DNA from: Flavobacterium panici
Lineage (GTDB): Bacteria > Bacteroidota > Bacteroidia > Flavobacteriales > Flavobacteriaceae
Length of the DNA stretch: 64,000 nt
Assembly: GCF_903819335.1 (NCBI RefSeq)
Contig: NZ_CAIJDE010000028.1
Coordinates: 1-64,000, forward strand
Direction: 5' to 3'
The notes below the pieces were generated by a model. It was not told the origin of the DNA, did not search any database, and was given only the letters and a program-made list of their open reading frames with translations. This document shows positions 1-10,836 of this stretch, in pieces; the first letter of the stretch is position 1; every line of letters starts with the position of its first letter. The translations under genes and the position numbers were made by a program.

Positions 1-7
1 ACTTCTT

Positions 8-931
8 CTACACAACGAAGTTTAAATTCACAATTGTACTTGACTTTTCTTTCCATAAAAATGCCCCCAAATAGTGTCTAACTTTTTGGGGGCAGTTCAA
101 ATCGGCTAGTCTCTTTTTATTATCATATTGAATACATGAATTTAATTTTCTCTGGCAGACAGAGCACAATCTAATCGTACTTCTATCAGTTTCAGATAAA
201 CTGTTGGTTCCGTTCATTACACAATCAGCATTAATACAATGGTGTATTCCAAACATATGTCCAATTTCATGAGAACTCGTTTTGAGTAATCTTACTAAAC
301 ACAAATCAAAATTTTCAGCAGTAAGTTTACCATCCTGAAATCTGTAAATAGAACTTACACCTACTTTATCTCTATAAGAAGCAAGTCCAAAAACATAATT
401 CCATTCCGGTTTAGGATATAAATCCAATTCTGAAAGTCCCATTAATGCAATTCTATTCTCCGGTTTTTCTTCTTTTAATACATCATTTAAAAGATATCCT
501 GCTAATAATTGTTCATGACCTTCCGTAGACATTCTTCTTGCTGAATTTGGAACTATATCATTAGAAATTGGTTCTAATGTTTTTGTTTTTAATTGAAAAA
601 AGAGTTCTAAATATTCATTAACAAGTTGAATCTGTTTCTTTTGTAGAGAATTAAAATTTCCAATCGGTTTTATGTAAATAATATTCTCCTCTTTAGTTGG
701 AACAATGTGCTTAGATCTAAAATATTGTTCAAAAGTCTGTCCATCTTCAGGATGAGAAAACAGCCAATCTCCATAAGTTGGTTTTGGTAATTTAACGTCA
801 TTAGTTTTGATATCCTTAAAATAGGACGCTTCTTCTGGAATTTGTTTTGGAGCTTCTTTTGTGGTTTCTTTAGCTTTTTCTTTGTTACAAGCGCATAATA
901 ATATAAGAATGAAGAAGGCTATTTTTTTCAT
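8..931 (-). CDS. Archaemetzincin-like zinc metalloprotease lipoprotein
   Basis: Predicted secreted zinc peptidase. The N-terminus is a lipoprotein signal peptide with lipobox LCAC, so the mature protein should be anchored by Cys15. The catalytic motif HEIGH is at residues 221-225 with Gly228, followed by HC (231-232), CVM (237-239) and CSVC (256-259). This closely matches the archaemetzincin pattern, in which extra cysteines bind a second zinc. At 307 aa it is longer than minimal archaemetzincins because of a lysine/glutamate-rich linker after the lipid site. Archaemetzincins are better known from archaea and vertebrates, so a lipid-anchored bacterial version is somewhat unusual. Substrate is unknown. 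It lies just downstream of and parallel to the RAYT gene but nothing links them functionally. Family call is firm; role is inferred. Confidence 0.8.
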   Translation of the reverse strand: MKKIAFFILILLCACNKEKAKETTKEAPKQIPEEASYFKDIKTNDVKLPKPTYGDWLFSHPEDGQTFEQYFRSKHIVPTKEENIIYIKPIGNFNSLQKKQIQLVNEYLELFFQLKTKTLEPISNDIVPNSARRMSTEGHEQLLAGYLLNDVLKEEKPENRIALMGLSELDLYPKPEWNYVFGLASYRDKVGVSSIYRFQDGKLTAENFDLCLVRLLKTSSHEIGHMFGIHHCINADCVMNGTNSLSETDRSTIRLCSVCQRKLNSCIQYDNKKRLADLNCPQKVRHYLGAFLWKEKSSTIVNLNFVV

Positions 932-961
932 TTACGTTTTGGATATAATTAAAAACCAATT

Positions 962-1423
962 TTAAATTAATTCCTTAAAAATAAACTTTTCATCATAATC
1001 AACTTCAAATTTTTCGAGAAAATTGATGTATTCTTCTTTAAAGGTTTTCTTTTTATGATGCTCTTCTTGATTTTCTATATAGTCAGCGACTGCACTTAAT
1101 TGAGATTTACTATATGAAAATGCTCCATATCCTTCCTGCCATTCAAAATGAATTCTAGTGAATTTATTTTCGTTTATCCATTTTGATGAATTTTGCTTTA
1201 TGCTTTTCATCAATTCAGATATTGATTGTGCGGGTCTTATTCCGATCAAAATATGAACATGGTCAGAAACACCATTGATGGCTAAAACCTTATGATTATT
1301 ATTTTTAATAATTCCGGAAATGTATTTATATAAATCATTTTTCCAGTTTGTGTGTATAGCCGCTTGTCTATATTTTACAGCAAAAACAAAATGAATGTGG
1401 ATTTGTGTGTATGTATTTGCCAT
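962..1423 (-). CDS. REP-associated tyrosine transposase (RAYT), Y1_Tnp/IS200-like
   Basis: Single-strand DNA nuclease of the HUH superfamily. The metal-binding HUH motif is H55-V-H57 and the likely catalytic tyrosine is Y115 in a Y-x-x-N-Q-x-x-H-H context typical of RAYT/IS200-like enzymes. Length (153 aa) fits the family. The gene reads away from an array of palindromes (1431-1814) made of two repeating units, which is the arrangement expected if this enzyme recognises and spreads REP elements. No IS-type accessory gene or terminal structure surrounds it, so it looks like a domesticated RAYT rather than a complete IS200/IS605 element. Upstream of the start the array is immediately adjacent; the first palindrome begins about 10 bp from the ATG. 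Confidence 0.85.
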   Translation of the reverse strand: MANTYTQIHIHFVFAVKYRQAAIHTNWKNDLYKYISGIIKNNNHKVLAINGVSDHVHILIGIRPAQSISELMKSIKQNSSKWINENKFTRIHFEWQEGYGAFSYSKSQLSAVADYIENQEEHHKKKTFKEEYINFLEKFEVDYDEKFIFKELI

Positions 1424-1430
1424 GATTGTG

Positions 1431-1814
1431 TGTAGTCCCTACGGGACATTTTGTCTTAAATTTTATTTTTTCTACCGATATTTAATTCCTAGCGGAATAT
1501 TTTTTGATTGTCTTCAAATATATAAAAAAGAAAGAATATTCTTTCTTTTTATTTCAATAGAAATGTATAGTCCCTAACGGGACATTTGAACGTATATCTA
1601 ACATTATTTCTACCGATATTTTATCCCTAACGGGATATCTTTTGAACTTTAATATTTTTTTTCCACCAATATTTTCTCGCTAGAGGTAAATCTTATTGAT
1701 TTTAATTGGAATTTATTAAAATGGAATTACAACAAATTGTTCCGTTAGGAACAAAATATCGGTAGAAAAATTTTGCATCGACATAATTTTTTGTCCCGTA
1801 GGGACTATACATTT
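1431..1814. repeat. REP/BIME-like palindrome array beside the RAYT gene
   Basis: Seven short palindromic units of two kinds fill the gap between the RAYT gene and trmD. Unit A is gtccct(a)acgggac: 1435-1447, 1570-1583, and reversed at 1793-1805. Unit B is a tag ttctaccgatatt followed by a palindrome such as attcctagcggaat (1485-1498), tatccctaacgggata (1622-1637), a degenerate copy (about 1658-1694), and a reversed copy tgttccgttaggaaca with its tag (1738-1768). A and B centres are about 50-54 bp apart in all three A-B pairs, and the last pair is inverted relative to the first two. This is the organisation of BIMEs mobilised by RAYTs. Confidence 0.85.
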
Positions 1815-1836
1815 TACATCTTCATTTTTAACTTCG

Positions 1837-1844
1837 TATCTTTG
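1837..1844 (+). promoter_or_regulatory. -7 box of trmD promoter
   Basis: TATCTTTG matches the Bacteroidota -7 consensus TAnnTTTG and lies 20 bp before the trmD ATG. No clear -33 TTG is seen at the right distance. The box lies just beyond the REP array, so the last REP unit sits roughly where upstream promoter contacts would be. Confidence 0.6.
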
Positions 1845-1864
1845 CAACAAATTATGAAGAAAAA

Positions 1865-2539
1865 ATGAGAATTGACATTGTTACACTTTTACCTGAATTA
1901 TTAAGAAGCCCTTTTGAGGCATCGATTATGAAACGTGCCATTGATAAAGGCTTGGTCGAAGTACATTTTCATAATCTTCGTGACTACAGCACTAATAAAC
2001 AAAAAAGTGTAGACGATTATCCTTTTGGCGGCGGCGCCGGAATGGTTATGACAATTCAGCCTATTGATGATTGTATTACGCATCTTAAAAGTCAGCGTGA
2101 ATATGACGAAGTAATTTATATGTCTCCTGACGGTGAAACTTTAAATCAAAAAATGGCCAACAAAATGTCGATGTACGAAAACATTATCATTTTATGCGGA
2201 CATTATAAAGGTGTTGACCAGCGCGTGAGAGATCATTTTATTACTAAGGAAATTTCGATTGGTGATTACGTTTTATCTGGCGGAGAATTGGGCGCATTAG
2301 TTTTGTCAGATGCTTTAATTCGTTTAATTCCGGGTGTTTTAAGCGATGAAACCTCAGCATTGACCGATAGTTTTCAGGACAATTTACTTTCTGGACCAAT
2401 ATACACAAGACCTGCGGATTATAAAGGATGGAAAGTTCCGGAAGTTTTAACCAGCGGACATTTTGCCAAAATTGACAAATGGCGCGAAGATAAAGCCTAC
2501 GAACATACAAAAAACAGACGTCCGGATTTACTTGAATAA
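1865..2539 (+). CDS. trmD: tRNA (guanine37-N1)-methyltransferase
   Basis: Transfers a methyl group from SAM to N1 of G37 next to the anticodon, which prevents +1 frameshifting. SPOUT-class trefoil-knot enzyme acting in the cytosol as a dimer. The SAM-binding segments GHYKGVDQR (112-120) and [11 protein letters not shown] (131-141) are intact, and [10 protein letters not shown] (51-60) matches the family. Length 224 aa is normal. rplS follows after 174 bp; trmD-rplS adjacency is conserved in many bacteria, though here rplS also has its own -7 box. Confidence 0.97.
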   Translation: MRIDIVTLLPELLRSPFEASIMKRAIDKGLVEVHFHNLRDYSTNKQKSVDDYPFGGGAGMVMTIQPIDDCITHLKSQREYDEVIYMSPDGETLNQKMANKMSMYENIIILCGHYKGVDQRVRDHFITKEISIGDYVLSGGELGALVLSDALIRLIPGVLSDETSALTDSFQDNLLSGPIYTRPADYKGWKVPEVLTSGHFAKIDKWREDKAYEHTKNRRPDLLE

Positions 2540-2606
2540 ATTCCAAATTTTTAAAATTTCAAATTCCAATTAATCAACTAGTTAAGAAATTGGAATTTGG
2601 AATTTA
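2538..2606. repeat. AT-rich inverted repeat between trmD and rplS
   Basis: The 3' flank of trmD contains aaattccaaat and caaattccaatt, answered by aattggaatttggaattt at 2587-2605. The arms can pair into an AT-rich hairpin. Similar ttggaatttggaat strings recur at 26700-26735. It may act as a weak terminator; no T-tract is directly attached, so the function is uncertain. Confidence 0.45.
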
Positions 2607-2634
2607 TTTTATTTGGAATTTTATTTTTTTTAAC

Positions 2635-2642
2635 TACATTTG
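2635..2642 (+). promoter_or_regulatory. -7 box of rplS promoter
   Basis: TACATTTG fits TAnnTTTG and lies 72 bp before the chosen rplS start at 2714. The leader it implies is long enough for a regulatory 5' UTR, but no known L19 leader structure is recognised. Confidence 0.55.
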
Positions 2643-2713
2643 CACCCGAATTAGACTAACCTCTGGCGAGATCCGTGAATGTTACTCTATTAAACTATAA
2701 TAATAAAATTATC

Positions 2714-3064
2714 ATGGCAGATTTATTAAAATTCGTTCAAACCGAATTCGTTGCTAAAAAAGATTTCCCTGAATTTGGAGCTGGAGATACTATCACAGTT
2801 TTCTACGAAATTAAAGAGGGTGAAAAAACAAGAACTCAGTTTTTTAAAGGAGTTGTTATTCAAAGAAGAGGTTCTGGTAACACAGAAACTTTCACGATTC
2901 GTAAAATGTCTGGAGCTATTGGAGTTGAGCGTATCTTCCCAGTAAACTTACCAGCTTTACAAAAAATCGAAATCAACAAAAAAGGTGCAGTTCGTAGAGC
3001 TAGAATTTTCTACTTCAGAGAACTTACTGGTAAAAAAGCTAAGATTAAAGATAAAAGAAGATAA
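2714..3064 (+). CDS. rplS: 50S ribosomal protein L19
   Basis: Structural protein at the 30S-50S interface. The start at 2714 (MADLLKFVQTEF) gives 116 aa, the usual size for Bacteroidota L19; an in-frame ATG at 2675 would add 13 residues with no family match. Family features are the N-terminal helix, the basic segment KTRTQFFKGVVIQRRG and the C-terminal KAKIKDKRR tail. A strong terminator follows. Confidence 0.97.
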   Translation: MADLLKFVQTEFVAKKDFPEFGAGDTITVFYEIKEGEKTRTQFFKGVVIQRRGSGNTETFTIRKMSGAIGVERIFPVNLPALQKIEINKKGAVRRARIFYFRELTGKKAKIKDKRR

Positions 3065-3085
3065 TCATTTATCAATCTGTTATAA

Positions 3086-3124
3086 AAAACTCGTTTCATG
3101 TTATTTGAAACGAGTTTTTTTTAT
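3086..3124 (+). terminator. Rho-independent terminator of rplS
   Basis: aactcgtttca and tgaaacgagtt pair around a short loop (ttatt region) and are followed by a run of T. Stem of about 11 bp. Confidence 0.85.
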
Positions 3125-3216
3125 GCCTTTATTTTAAGCAGTATCAAAACCGTAATTTTTTAATATCAAAATCATCGATTTAGCAATTTTACGAAATCGT
3201 ATTAGCAATCTGATAA

Positions 3217-5568
<2,352 letters not shown>

Positions 5569-5601
5569 GAAATGCACGTTGTGTATTTTTAAAATATAGA
5601 C

Positions 5602-5634
5602 AAAAAGGGCAGCTTTTACAGGCTGCCTTTTTTA
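5602..5634 (+). terminator. Rho-independent terminator of icd
   Basis: GGCAGC pairs with GCTGCC across a short loop, flanked by A-run upstream and T-run downstream. Confidence 0.85.
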
Positions 5635-5712
5635 TTCTTAACTAATGTTTAACAATAGTTGGACTCTAATATTTAGTAAGAATTGCTAACTATGTAACTC
5701 AAAACCAAAACG

Positions 5713-8094
5713 ATGATTACAAAAAAGATTAGTTTCCTTCTTATCATTATTTTTACCACACTTCATTCTTTCTCTCAGGATAAATTTACGCTAAGCGGTA
5801 CTATTAAAGATTCAAAAAATAACGAAACCTTAATTGGCGTCAATATTTATATTCCGGCTTTAAAAATAGGAACGACAACAAACGAATACGGATTTTATTC
5901 CATTACAGTTCCTCGAGGCGAACATGAAATCGAAATTAGTTATGTGGGTTATCAAACCATTCAGCAAACCATCACTTTAAATCAAAATACCAAAAACAAT
6001 TTTTCCATAAGCGAAAGCGGCGAAGAACTTCAGGAAGTTGTAATTACAGATAACAAGAAGAAAATAAATATAAAATCTCCTGAAATGAGCGTTAACAAAC
6101 TCTCCATTTCAACCATAAAAAAAATGCCTGTAGTTTTAGGTGAAGTCGATGTCTTAAAATCAATTTTATTACTTCCCGGAGTTACAAATGCAGGCGAAGG
6201 CGCTTCTGGATTTAATGTTCGCGGCGGCGGTGCAGATCAAAATTTAATTTTGCTGGATGAAGCAACAATTTTCAATTCCTCTCACGTTTTTGGTTTTTTC
6301 TCAGTTTTTAATCCCGATGCTATTAAAGATTTAAAATTGTATAAAGGCGGAATTCCGGCACGTTTTGGCGGAAGAGCTTCTTCTGTTTTAGATATTTATC
6401 AAAAAGACGGAAGCAGTAAAGATTTTCATATGAATGGTGGAATTGGTTTAGTTTCAAGCCGATTACTTTTAGAAGGTCCAATTGTAAAAGACAAAGGCTC
6501 TTTTTTAATTGGCGGAAGAGGATCTTACGCTCATTTATTTTTAAAACTTTCAGAAGACAATAAAGATAATTCTGCTTATTTCTACGACCTAAATGCGAAA
6601 CTGAGTTATAAATTAAACGACAATAACAATTTATATTTATCGGGATATTTTGGCCGGGATGTTTTCAGCTTAAACAAAAGCTTTACTAATATTTACGGAA
6701 ATTCAACTTTAAACCTGCGCTGGAATCATCTATATTCTGATAAATTATTCTCTAATTTATCTCTTATTTACAGCGATTATTATTACGGACTTGACTTGGA
6801 TTATGTTGGCTTTAAATGGGATTCGGGAATTCAAAACTATAATATTAAATATGATTTCAAACATTATATTTCAGATAAATTCAAACTGAATTATGGTGTA
6901 AACGGCATTTACTACGAATTCAATCCGGGAACTATTATACCAAGTAATACTACTTCTGGAATTAATCCTGATCAATTAGATAAAAAATATGCATTTGAAC
7001 CTTCGATTTATTTAGATGCCGAAAATCAGCTTTCAAAAAGAATAACACTGGCGTATGGATTACGTTACAGTTTATTTTATCGTTTAGGTTCTTCAACCAT
7101 AAATTATTACGACAATAATAGTCCGGTAGTTTTCAATTCAGATACAGAAGTTTATGAAAAAGGAATTCCAACCTCAACAAAATATTTCGGCAAAAACAAA
7201 GTAATTCAGGATTATAATAATTTCGAACCAAGACTTTCAATATCGTATCAATTAAATGACGATCAGTCCATAAAAGCGAGTTACAATCGTATGGCGCAGT
7301 ATCTTCAGTTAATTTCAAATACTTCATCTCCTACTCCGCTCGACGTCTGGATGCCAAGTGACAATTATATTAAACCGCAAATTGCAGATCAGGTTGCTTT
7401 AGGATATTTCCGAAATATTAAAGAAGGTGCTTATTCTCTGGAAGTTGAAACGTATTACAAAAAAATACAGAACAGATTAGATTATATTGACGGTGCCGAT
7501 TTAATTGCCAATAATGTCATCGAACAAGTTATCCTGAACGGAAGAATGCGTGCCTACGGTTTAGAAATTATGGTTAAAAAAAACGAAGGCAAATTTAACG
7601 GCTGGGTTTCCTACACTTTATCAAAATCAGAACAGCAAACGCCCGGAAGAACTCCTGAAGAAATCGGGATCAACAACGGTCAATGGTACAGTTCTCCTTA
7701 TGACAAAACACATAATTTGGCGATAACATCTGCTTATAATTTAAACGAAAAATGGTCTTTTGGCGCTAACTTCGCTTTGCAATCCGGGCAGCCGGTTACG
7801 TATCCAAATGCACAATATGAATATTTAGGAATTACAGTTCCAAGTTATGGCCTTCGAAATGAAAATCGTCTTCCGGCTTATCATCATTTAGATGTTTCGG
7901 CAACTTTAACGCCTCGAAGTAATAAAGGTAGAAACTGGAAAGGTGAATGGGTTTTCAGCATTTATAATTTATACAACCGAAGCAACGCAGCCTCAATCAA
8001 CTTTAGACAAAATTCTGATACAGGTTTAAATGAAGCAGTACGATTATCTATCTTCGGAATTGTTCCGGCTGTTAGTTATAATTTCAAATTTTAA
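5713..8094 (+). CDS. TonB-dependent receptor with N-terminal CarboxypepD_reg-like domain
   Basis: Outer-membrane active transporter. Residues 1-21 are a signal peptide ending SFSQ. Residues about 26-110 form the carboxypeptidase-regulatory-like beta-sandwich common in Bacteroidota receptors (LSGTIKDSKNNETLIGVNIYI, SYVGYQTI). The plug runs from about 125 to 220 with NVRGGGADQNLILLDEA and a terminal VLDIYQKDG; the remainder is a beta barrel ending in aromatic YNFKF. At 793 aa it is shorter than classical SusC proteins. The next gene is a DUF4249 lipoprotein 32 bp away, a partner often seen with this receptor subtype, acting like a surface substrate-binding protein. The substrate cannot be read from sequence. 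Confidence 0.9.
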   Translation: MITKKISFLLIIIFTTLHSFSQDKFTLSGTIKDSKNNETLIGVNIYIPALKIGTTTNEYGFYSITVPRGEHEIEISYVGYQTIQQTITLNQNTKNNFSISESGEELQEVVITDNKKKINIKSPEMSVNKLSISTIKKMPVVLGEVDVLKSILLLPGVTNAGEGASGFNVRGGGADQNLILLDEATIFNSSHVFGFFSVFNPDAIKDLKLYKGGIPARFGGRASSVLDIYQKDGSSKDFHMNGGIGLVSSRLLLEGPIVKDKGSFLIGGRGSYAHLFLKLSEDNKDNSAYFYDLNAKLSYKLNDNNNLYLSGYFGRDVFSLNKSFTNIYGNSTLNLRWNHLYSDKLFSNLSLIYSDYYYGLDLDYVGFKWDSGIQNYNIKYDFKHYISDKFKLNYGVNGIYYEFNPGTIIPSNTTSGINPDQLDKKYAFEPSIYLDAENQLSKRITLAYGLRYSLFYRLGSSTINYYDNNSPVVFNSDTEVYEKGIPTSTKYFGKNKVIQDYNNFEPRLSISYQLNDDQSIKASYNRMAQYLQLISNTSSPTPLDVWMPSDNYIKPQIADQVALGYFRNIKEGAYSLEVETYYKKIQNRLDYIDGADLIANNVIEQVILNGRMRAYGLEIMVKKNEGKFNGWVSYTLSKSEQQTPGRTPEEIGINNGQWYSSPYDKTHNLAITSAYNLNEKWSFGANFALQSGQPVTYPNAQYEYLGITVPSYGLRNENRLPAYHHLDVSATLTPRSNKGRNWKGEWVFSIYNLYNRSNAASINFRQNSDTGLNEAVRLSIFGIVPAVSYNFKF

Positions 8095-8126
8095 ATTCAT
8101 TTCTGCAAAGAAAATAAAAATATAGT

Positions 8127-8948
8127 ATGAAAAAAGTAATCGCATTAATCGTCTTATTTACATCGGTTTTCTTCACAAGCTGTGAAGATGTTGTAGATGT
8201 TGAACTAGATACCGCGCCTCCAAAATTAGTAATCGAAGCGGCCATAAACTGGCAAAAAGGCACGATGGGAAAACAGCAGGTTGTAAAATTAACGACAACA
8301 ACAGGTTATTTTGAATCGGTGATTCCTACGGTTTCCGGAGCAACTATTTATATTAGAAACAGTAAAAACGTGCAATTTAATTTTACTGAAGTTCCAAAAA
8401 CGGGACGTTATGTATGTAATAATTTTGCACCTGAAATTAACGAAACTTACACACTAACCATTATTAGCGGAGGGAATACCTATACAGCATCTGAAACTTT
8501 AAAATCTGTTGCACCAATAACGCATATTGAACAAAATAATGAAGGTGGATTTACAGGAAAAGATATCGAAATAAGAGCCTATTTTAATGACCCTGCAGAT
8601 GCAGACAATTTCTATTTATACAAATATGTATACTCTAATAAAGTCACTTCTAATTTTTATGTTGATGAAGATAAGTTTTTTCAGGGTAATGAATTCTTTA
8701 GTGTTTCTGATGATGATGAACTCAAAGCTGGAGATGAATTAGAAATAACACATTTCGGCATTTCAAAACAATACTATAATTACATGAATATTTTGGTAAG
8801 TATTGCCGGCAGTAATGTTGGCGGTCCTTTTCAATCGCCGCCCGCAACCGTAAAAGGAAACATCATCAATACAACCGACAAAGCAAATTATCCTTTAGGT
8901 TATTTTTCACTTAGCGAAAGTCAGACAAAAAAATTCAAAATAGAATAA
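8127..8948 (+). CDS. DUF4249 family surface lipoprotein
   Basis: Predicted lipoprotein with lipobox FTSC (lipid on Cys19) and an acidic stretch right after it (EDVVDVELD), which in Flavobacteria resembles a surface-export signal. The mature part is beta-rich with the DUF4249 hallmarks LVIEAAINWQKG near the N-terminus, the Thr-rich segment after it, and the late GPFQSPPATVKGNI segment. DUF4249 proteins are typically coded next to a TonB receptor, as here, and are thought to serve as accessory ligand-binding proteins. Function inferred from context only. Confidence 0.85.
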   Translation: MKKVIALIVLFTSVFFTSCEDVVDVELDTAPPKLVIEAAINWQKGTMGKQQVVKLTTTTGYFESVIPTVSGATIYIRNSKNVQFNFTEVPKTGRYVCNNFAPEINETYTLTIISGGNTYTASETLKSVAPITHIEQNNEGGFTGKDIEIRAYFNDPADADNFYLYKYVYSNKVTSNFYVDEDKFFQGNEFFSVSDDDELKAGDELEITHFGISKQYYNYMNILVSIAGSNVGGPFQSPPATVKGNIINTTDKANYPLGYFSLSESQTKKFKIE

Positions 8949-8953
8949 TAAAC

Positions 8954-9436
8954 ATGGAAGCCAGAATTGAAACTTTAACCGAGAAAAAACTGATCGGACA
9001 ACATATTGAAATGTCATTTATCGAAAACAAAACATTTCAATTGTGGAGTAATTTTATGCCAAAACGAAAGCAAATCAAAAATACCATTAACGAGAATTTA
9101 TATTCACTTGAAGTGTTTTCTCACGGTCATTTTGATAACTTTGATCCAGGCAAAACATTTCAAAAATGGGCTGCTGTAGAAGTCGGAAATTATGACGAAG
9201 TTCCATTAGAAATGGAAACTTTAATTATTCCTGATGGTTTATATGCCGTTTTTATACATTACGGCCCTGCTTCAGAAGGACATAAAACCTATCATACCAT
9301 CTTTGCAGAATGGCTTCCGAATTCAAAATACACCGTTGACGACAGACCGCATTTTGCCGTTATGGACCATAAATACAAAAAAGAAGATCCAGAATCAGAA
9401 GAAGAAATCTGGATTCCCATAAAAAACAGAGATTAA
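8954..9436 (+). CDS. GyrI-like small-molecule-binding domain protein
   Basis: A 160-residue single-domain protein of the GyrI/Rob effector-binding (SHS2) fold, recognised from MSFIENKTFQLWSNFMP near the start, the central LIIPDGLYAVFIHYG segment and the FAEWLPNS...DDRPHFAVMD ending. There is no DNA-binding domain, so it is not a transcription factor by itself; such standalone proteins bind hydrophobic compounds or act as hydrolases of them. It begins 6 bp after the DUF4249 gene and could be co-transcribed with it, but a functional link is not evident. Confidence 0.8.
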   Translation: MEARIETLTEKKLIGQHIEMSFIENKTFQLWSNFMPKRKQIKNTINENLYSLEVFSHGHFDNFDPGKTFQKWAAVEVGNYDEVPLEMETLIIPDGLYAVFIHYGPASEGHKTYHTIFAEWLPNSKYTVDDRPHFAVMDHKYKKEDPESEEEIWIPIKNRD

Positions 9437-9480
9437 TCACTTGTCTATAAATTATTCTTTAAATTTTCAACTAAAAAAAC

Positions 9481-9927
9481 ATGTTAATCGAAACACTAAA
9501 AATACTTTTTAACAGGGATCTAAATAAACTCAAATTTGAAATTGAATCGTACGAATTCGAAAAACAAATTTGGGCAATTGATAAAAACATTTCTAATTCT
9601 GCCGGAAATCTAACACTTCATTTAATTGGAAACATCAATACTTATATTGGAGCCCAAATTGGAAAAACAGGATATATTCGAAATCGTCCTTTAGAGTTTT
9701 CCCTAAAAGATATTCCAAAATCAGAATTAATCGATAAAATCGAAAATACAATTATAGTTGTAAATGATGTGCTGGATATTTTAACCGAAGAAGATTTAAG
9801 TAAAATATATCCTGAAATCGTTTTTGAAAAAGAAATGACAACCGGATTTTTCTTAGTTCATCTTTCAACACATTTGGCCTATCATGTTGGGCAGATCAAT
9901 TACCATCGACGATTACTTGATTTCTGA
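9481..9927 (+). CDS. DinB-like/DUF1572 family protein
   Basis: A four-helix DinB-fold protein of 148 aa. Likely metal ligands are His49 in the NLTLHLIGN segment and two histidines in the C-terminal HLATHLAYHVGQINYHRR-like stretch (the visible text is FLVHLSTHLAYHVGQINYHR). Many DinB proteins are thiol-dependent S-transferases (BST, mycothiol or others). Its partner thiol is not known. A second, divergent DinB-type gene lies at 36902. Confidence 0.75.
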   Translation: MLIETLKILFNRDLNKLKFEIESYEFEKQIWAIDKNISNSAGNLTLHLIGNINTYIGAQIGKTGYIRNRPLEFSLKDIPKSELIDKIENTIIVVNDVLDILTEEDLSKIYPEIVFEKEMTTGFFLVHLSTHLAYHVGQINYHRRLLDF

Positions 9928-9998
9928 TTTTAGATTGCAGATTTTAGATTATTTCAAAGCTGGAAAAAATCTAAAATCTAAAATCTGCAATCTAAAAT
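9927..9998. repeat. Inverted repeat, possible terminator
   Basis: ttttagattgcagattttag (9927-9950 region) is matched in reverse complement by 9975-9998, separated by 24 bp. The 24-bp arms could form a long AT-rich stem just after the DinB-like gene. Variants of tttagattgcagattttaga recur at 26636-26662, so it belongs to a dispersed repeat. Confidence 0.6.
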
Positions 9999-10006
9999 TC
10001 TAACCG

Positions 10007-10014
10007 TATCTTTG
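10007..10014 (+). promoter_or_regulatory. -7 box of thiamine pyrophosphokinase promoter
   Basis: TATCTTTG, 22 bp before the start codon. Confidence 0.55.
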
Positions 10015-10036
10015 TAGCACATTCAAAAAAACTCAC

Positions 10037-10699
10037 ATGTCATCACATCATATAGTTCGCGACGATCAGGAACCGGCCTTAATAATTGCAAACGGAGCGG
10101 CCTGCGATCCTGAATTATTAGGACAATTGCTAGAATGGTCTCCGCTCGTTATCGTTTTAGATTCGGCAATAGAAAGGGTTATTGAATTGGGTATTAAAGT
10201 TGATGTACTTTTAGGAGATTTTGACCGAGGTTTTGATCCCGAAATTTATAAAACTTCACAATATCCACTTGAAATTGTTCACACGCCAGATCAGGATAAA
10301 ACCGATTTAGAAAAAGCTTTTGATTATTTAGTTAAAAGAAAAATTCCAGCCGTAAATGTAGTTTGGGCAACCGGAAGACGTGCAGATCACACAATTACCA
10401 ACTTAACGAATATTGTTCGTTACAGAGATTTACTTAAAATTGTAATTCTCGACGATCATTCAAAAATCTTTTTGCTTCCAACAAAATTCGAAAAATGGTA
10501 CACTGCTAAAACACCAATTTCCCTAATCCCAATTGGTGTTGTAAACGGCATTTATTCTACCAATTTAGAATATCCTCTGCAAAATGATACCTTAACAATG
10601 GGTTACAGAACCGGAAGCAGTAATTCTGTAGCAAAAGATGGTTTGGTAACCATTAACCACACAAACGGTGATTTGTTATTAATGGAGTGTTTTGATTAA
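10037..10699 (+). CDS. Thiamine pyrophosphokinase
   Basis: Converts thiamine plus ATP to thiamine diphosphate and AMP. The catalytic-domain landmarks are all visible: IIANGAACD near residue 17, LLGDFDRG (about 58-65), the ATP/Mg segment DQDKTDLEKAFDYL (about 94-107), and TGRRADHTITN (about 121-131); the C-terminal beta domain contains GLVTINHTNGDLLLM. Length 220 aa is normal. No TPP riboswitch is seen upstream. It has its own -7 box and is followed by a small palindrome. Confidence 0.93.
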   Translation: MSSHHIVRDDQEPALIIANGAACDPELLGQLLEWSPLVIVLDSAIERVIELGIKVDVLLGDFDRGFDPEIYKTSQYPLEIVHTPDQDKTDLEKAFDYLVKRKIPAVNVVWATGRRADHTITNLTNIVRYRDLLKIVILDDHSKIFLLPTKFEKWYTAKTPISLIPIGVVNGIYSTNLEYPLQNDTLTMGYRTGSSNSVAKDGLVTINHTNGDLLLMECFD

Positions 10700-10729
10700 A
10701 GAGTCGAAGGCTCGGTTTATATTGTAAGG

Positions 10730-10745
10730 CCGGATTTCAATCCGG
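10730..10745. repeat. Short palindrome ccggatttcaatccgg
   Basis: A 16-bp palindrome inside the phrase aaggccggatttcaatccgg, downstream of the thiamine pyrophosphokinase gene. It has no T-run, so it is more like a dispersed REP-type palindrome than a terminator. Confidence 0.5.
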
Positions 10746-10810
10746 TTTACACAAAGATGTACATTAAACAGATCATACCTATGGAATTTTTAATCCCAAA
10801 AAAGGAATGC

Positions 10811-10818
10811 GTACCTTT
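10811..10818 (+). promoter_or_regulatory. -7 box of rlmF promoter
   Basis: TACCTTTG, 19 bp before the rlmF ATG. Confidence 0.55.
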
Positions 10819-10836
10819 GCAGCGAAATAAATAAAA

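Noticed and set aside
1395..1577. Plus-strand 60-codon frame across the REP units
   Set aside because: It is composed of palindromic repeat DNA and overlaps the RAYT start; no family character.
2675..2713. Upstream in-frame start for rplS
   Set aside because: The 13 extra residues have no match to L19, and MADLLKF is the family start.
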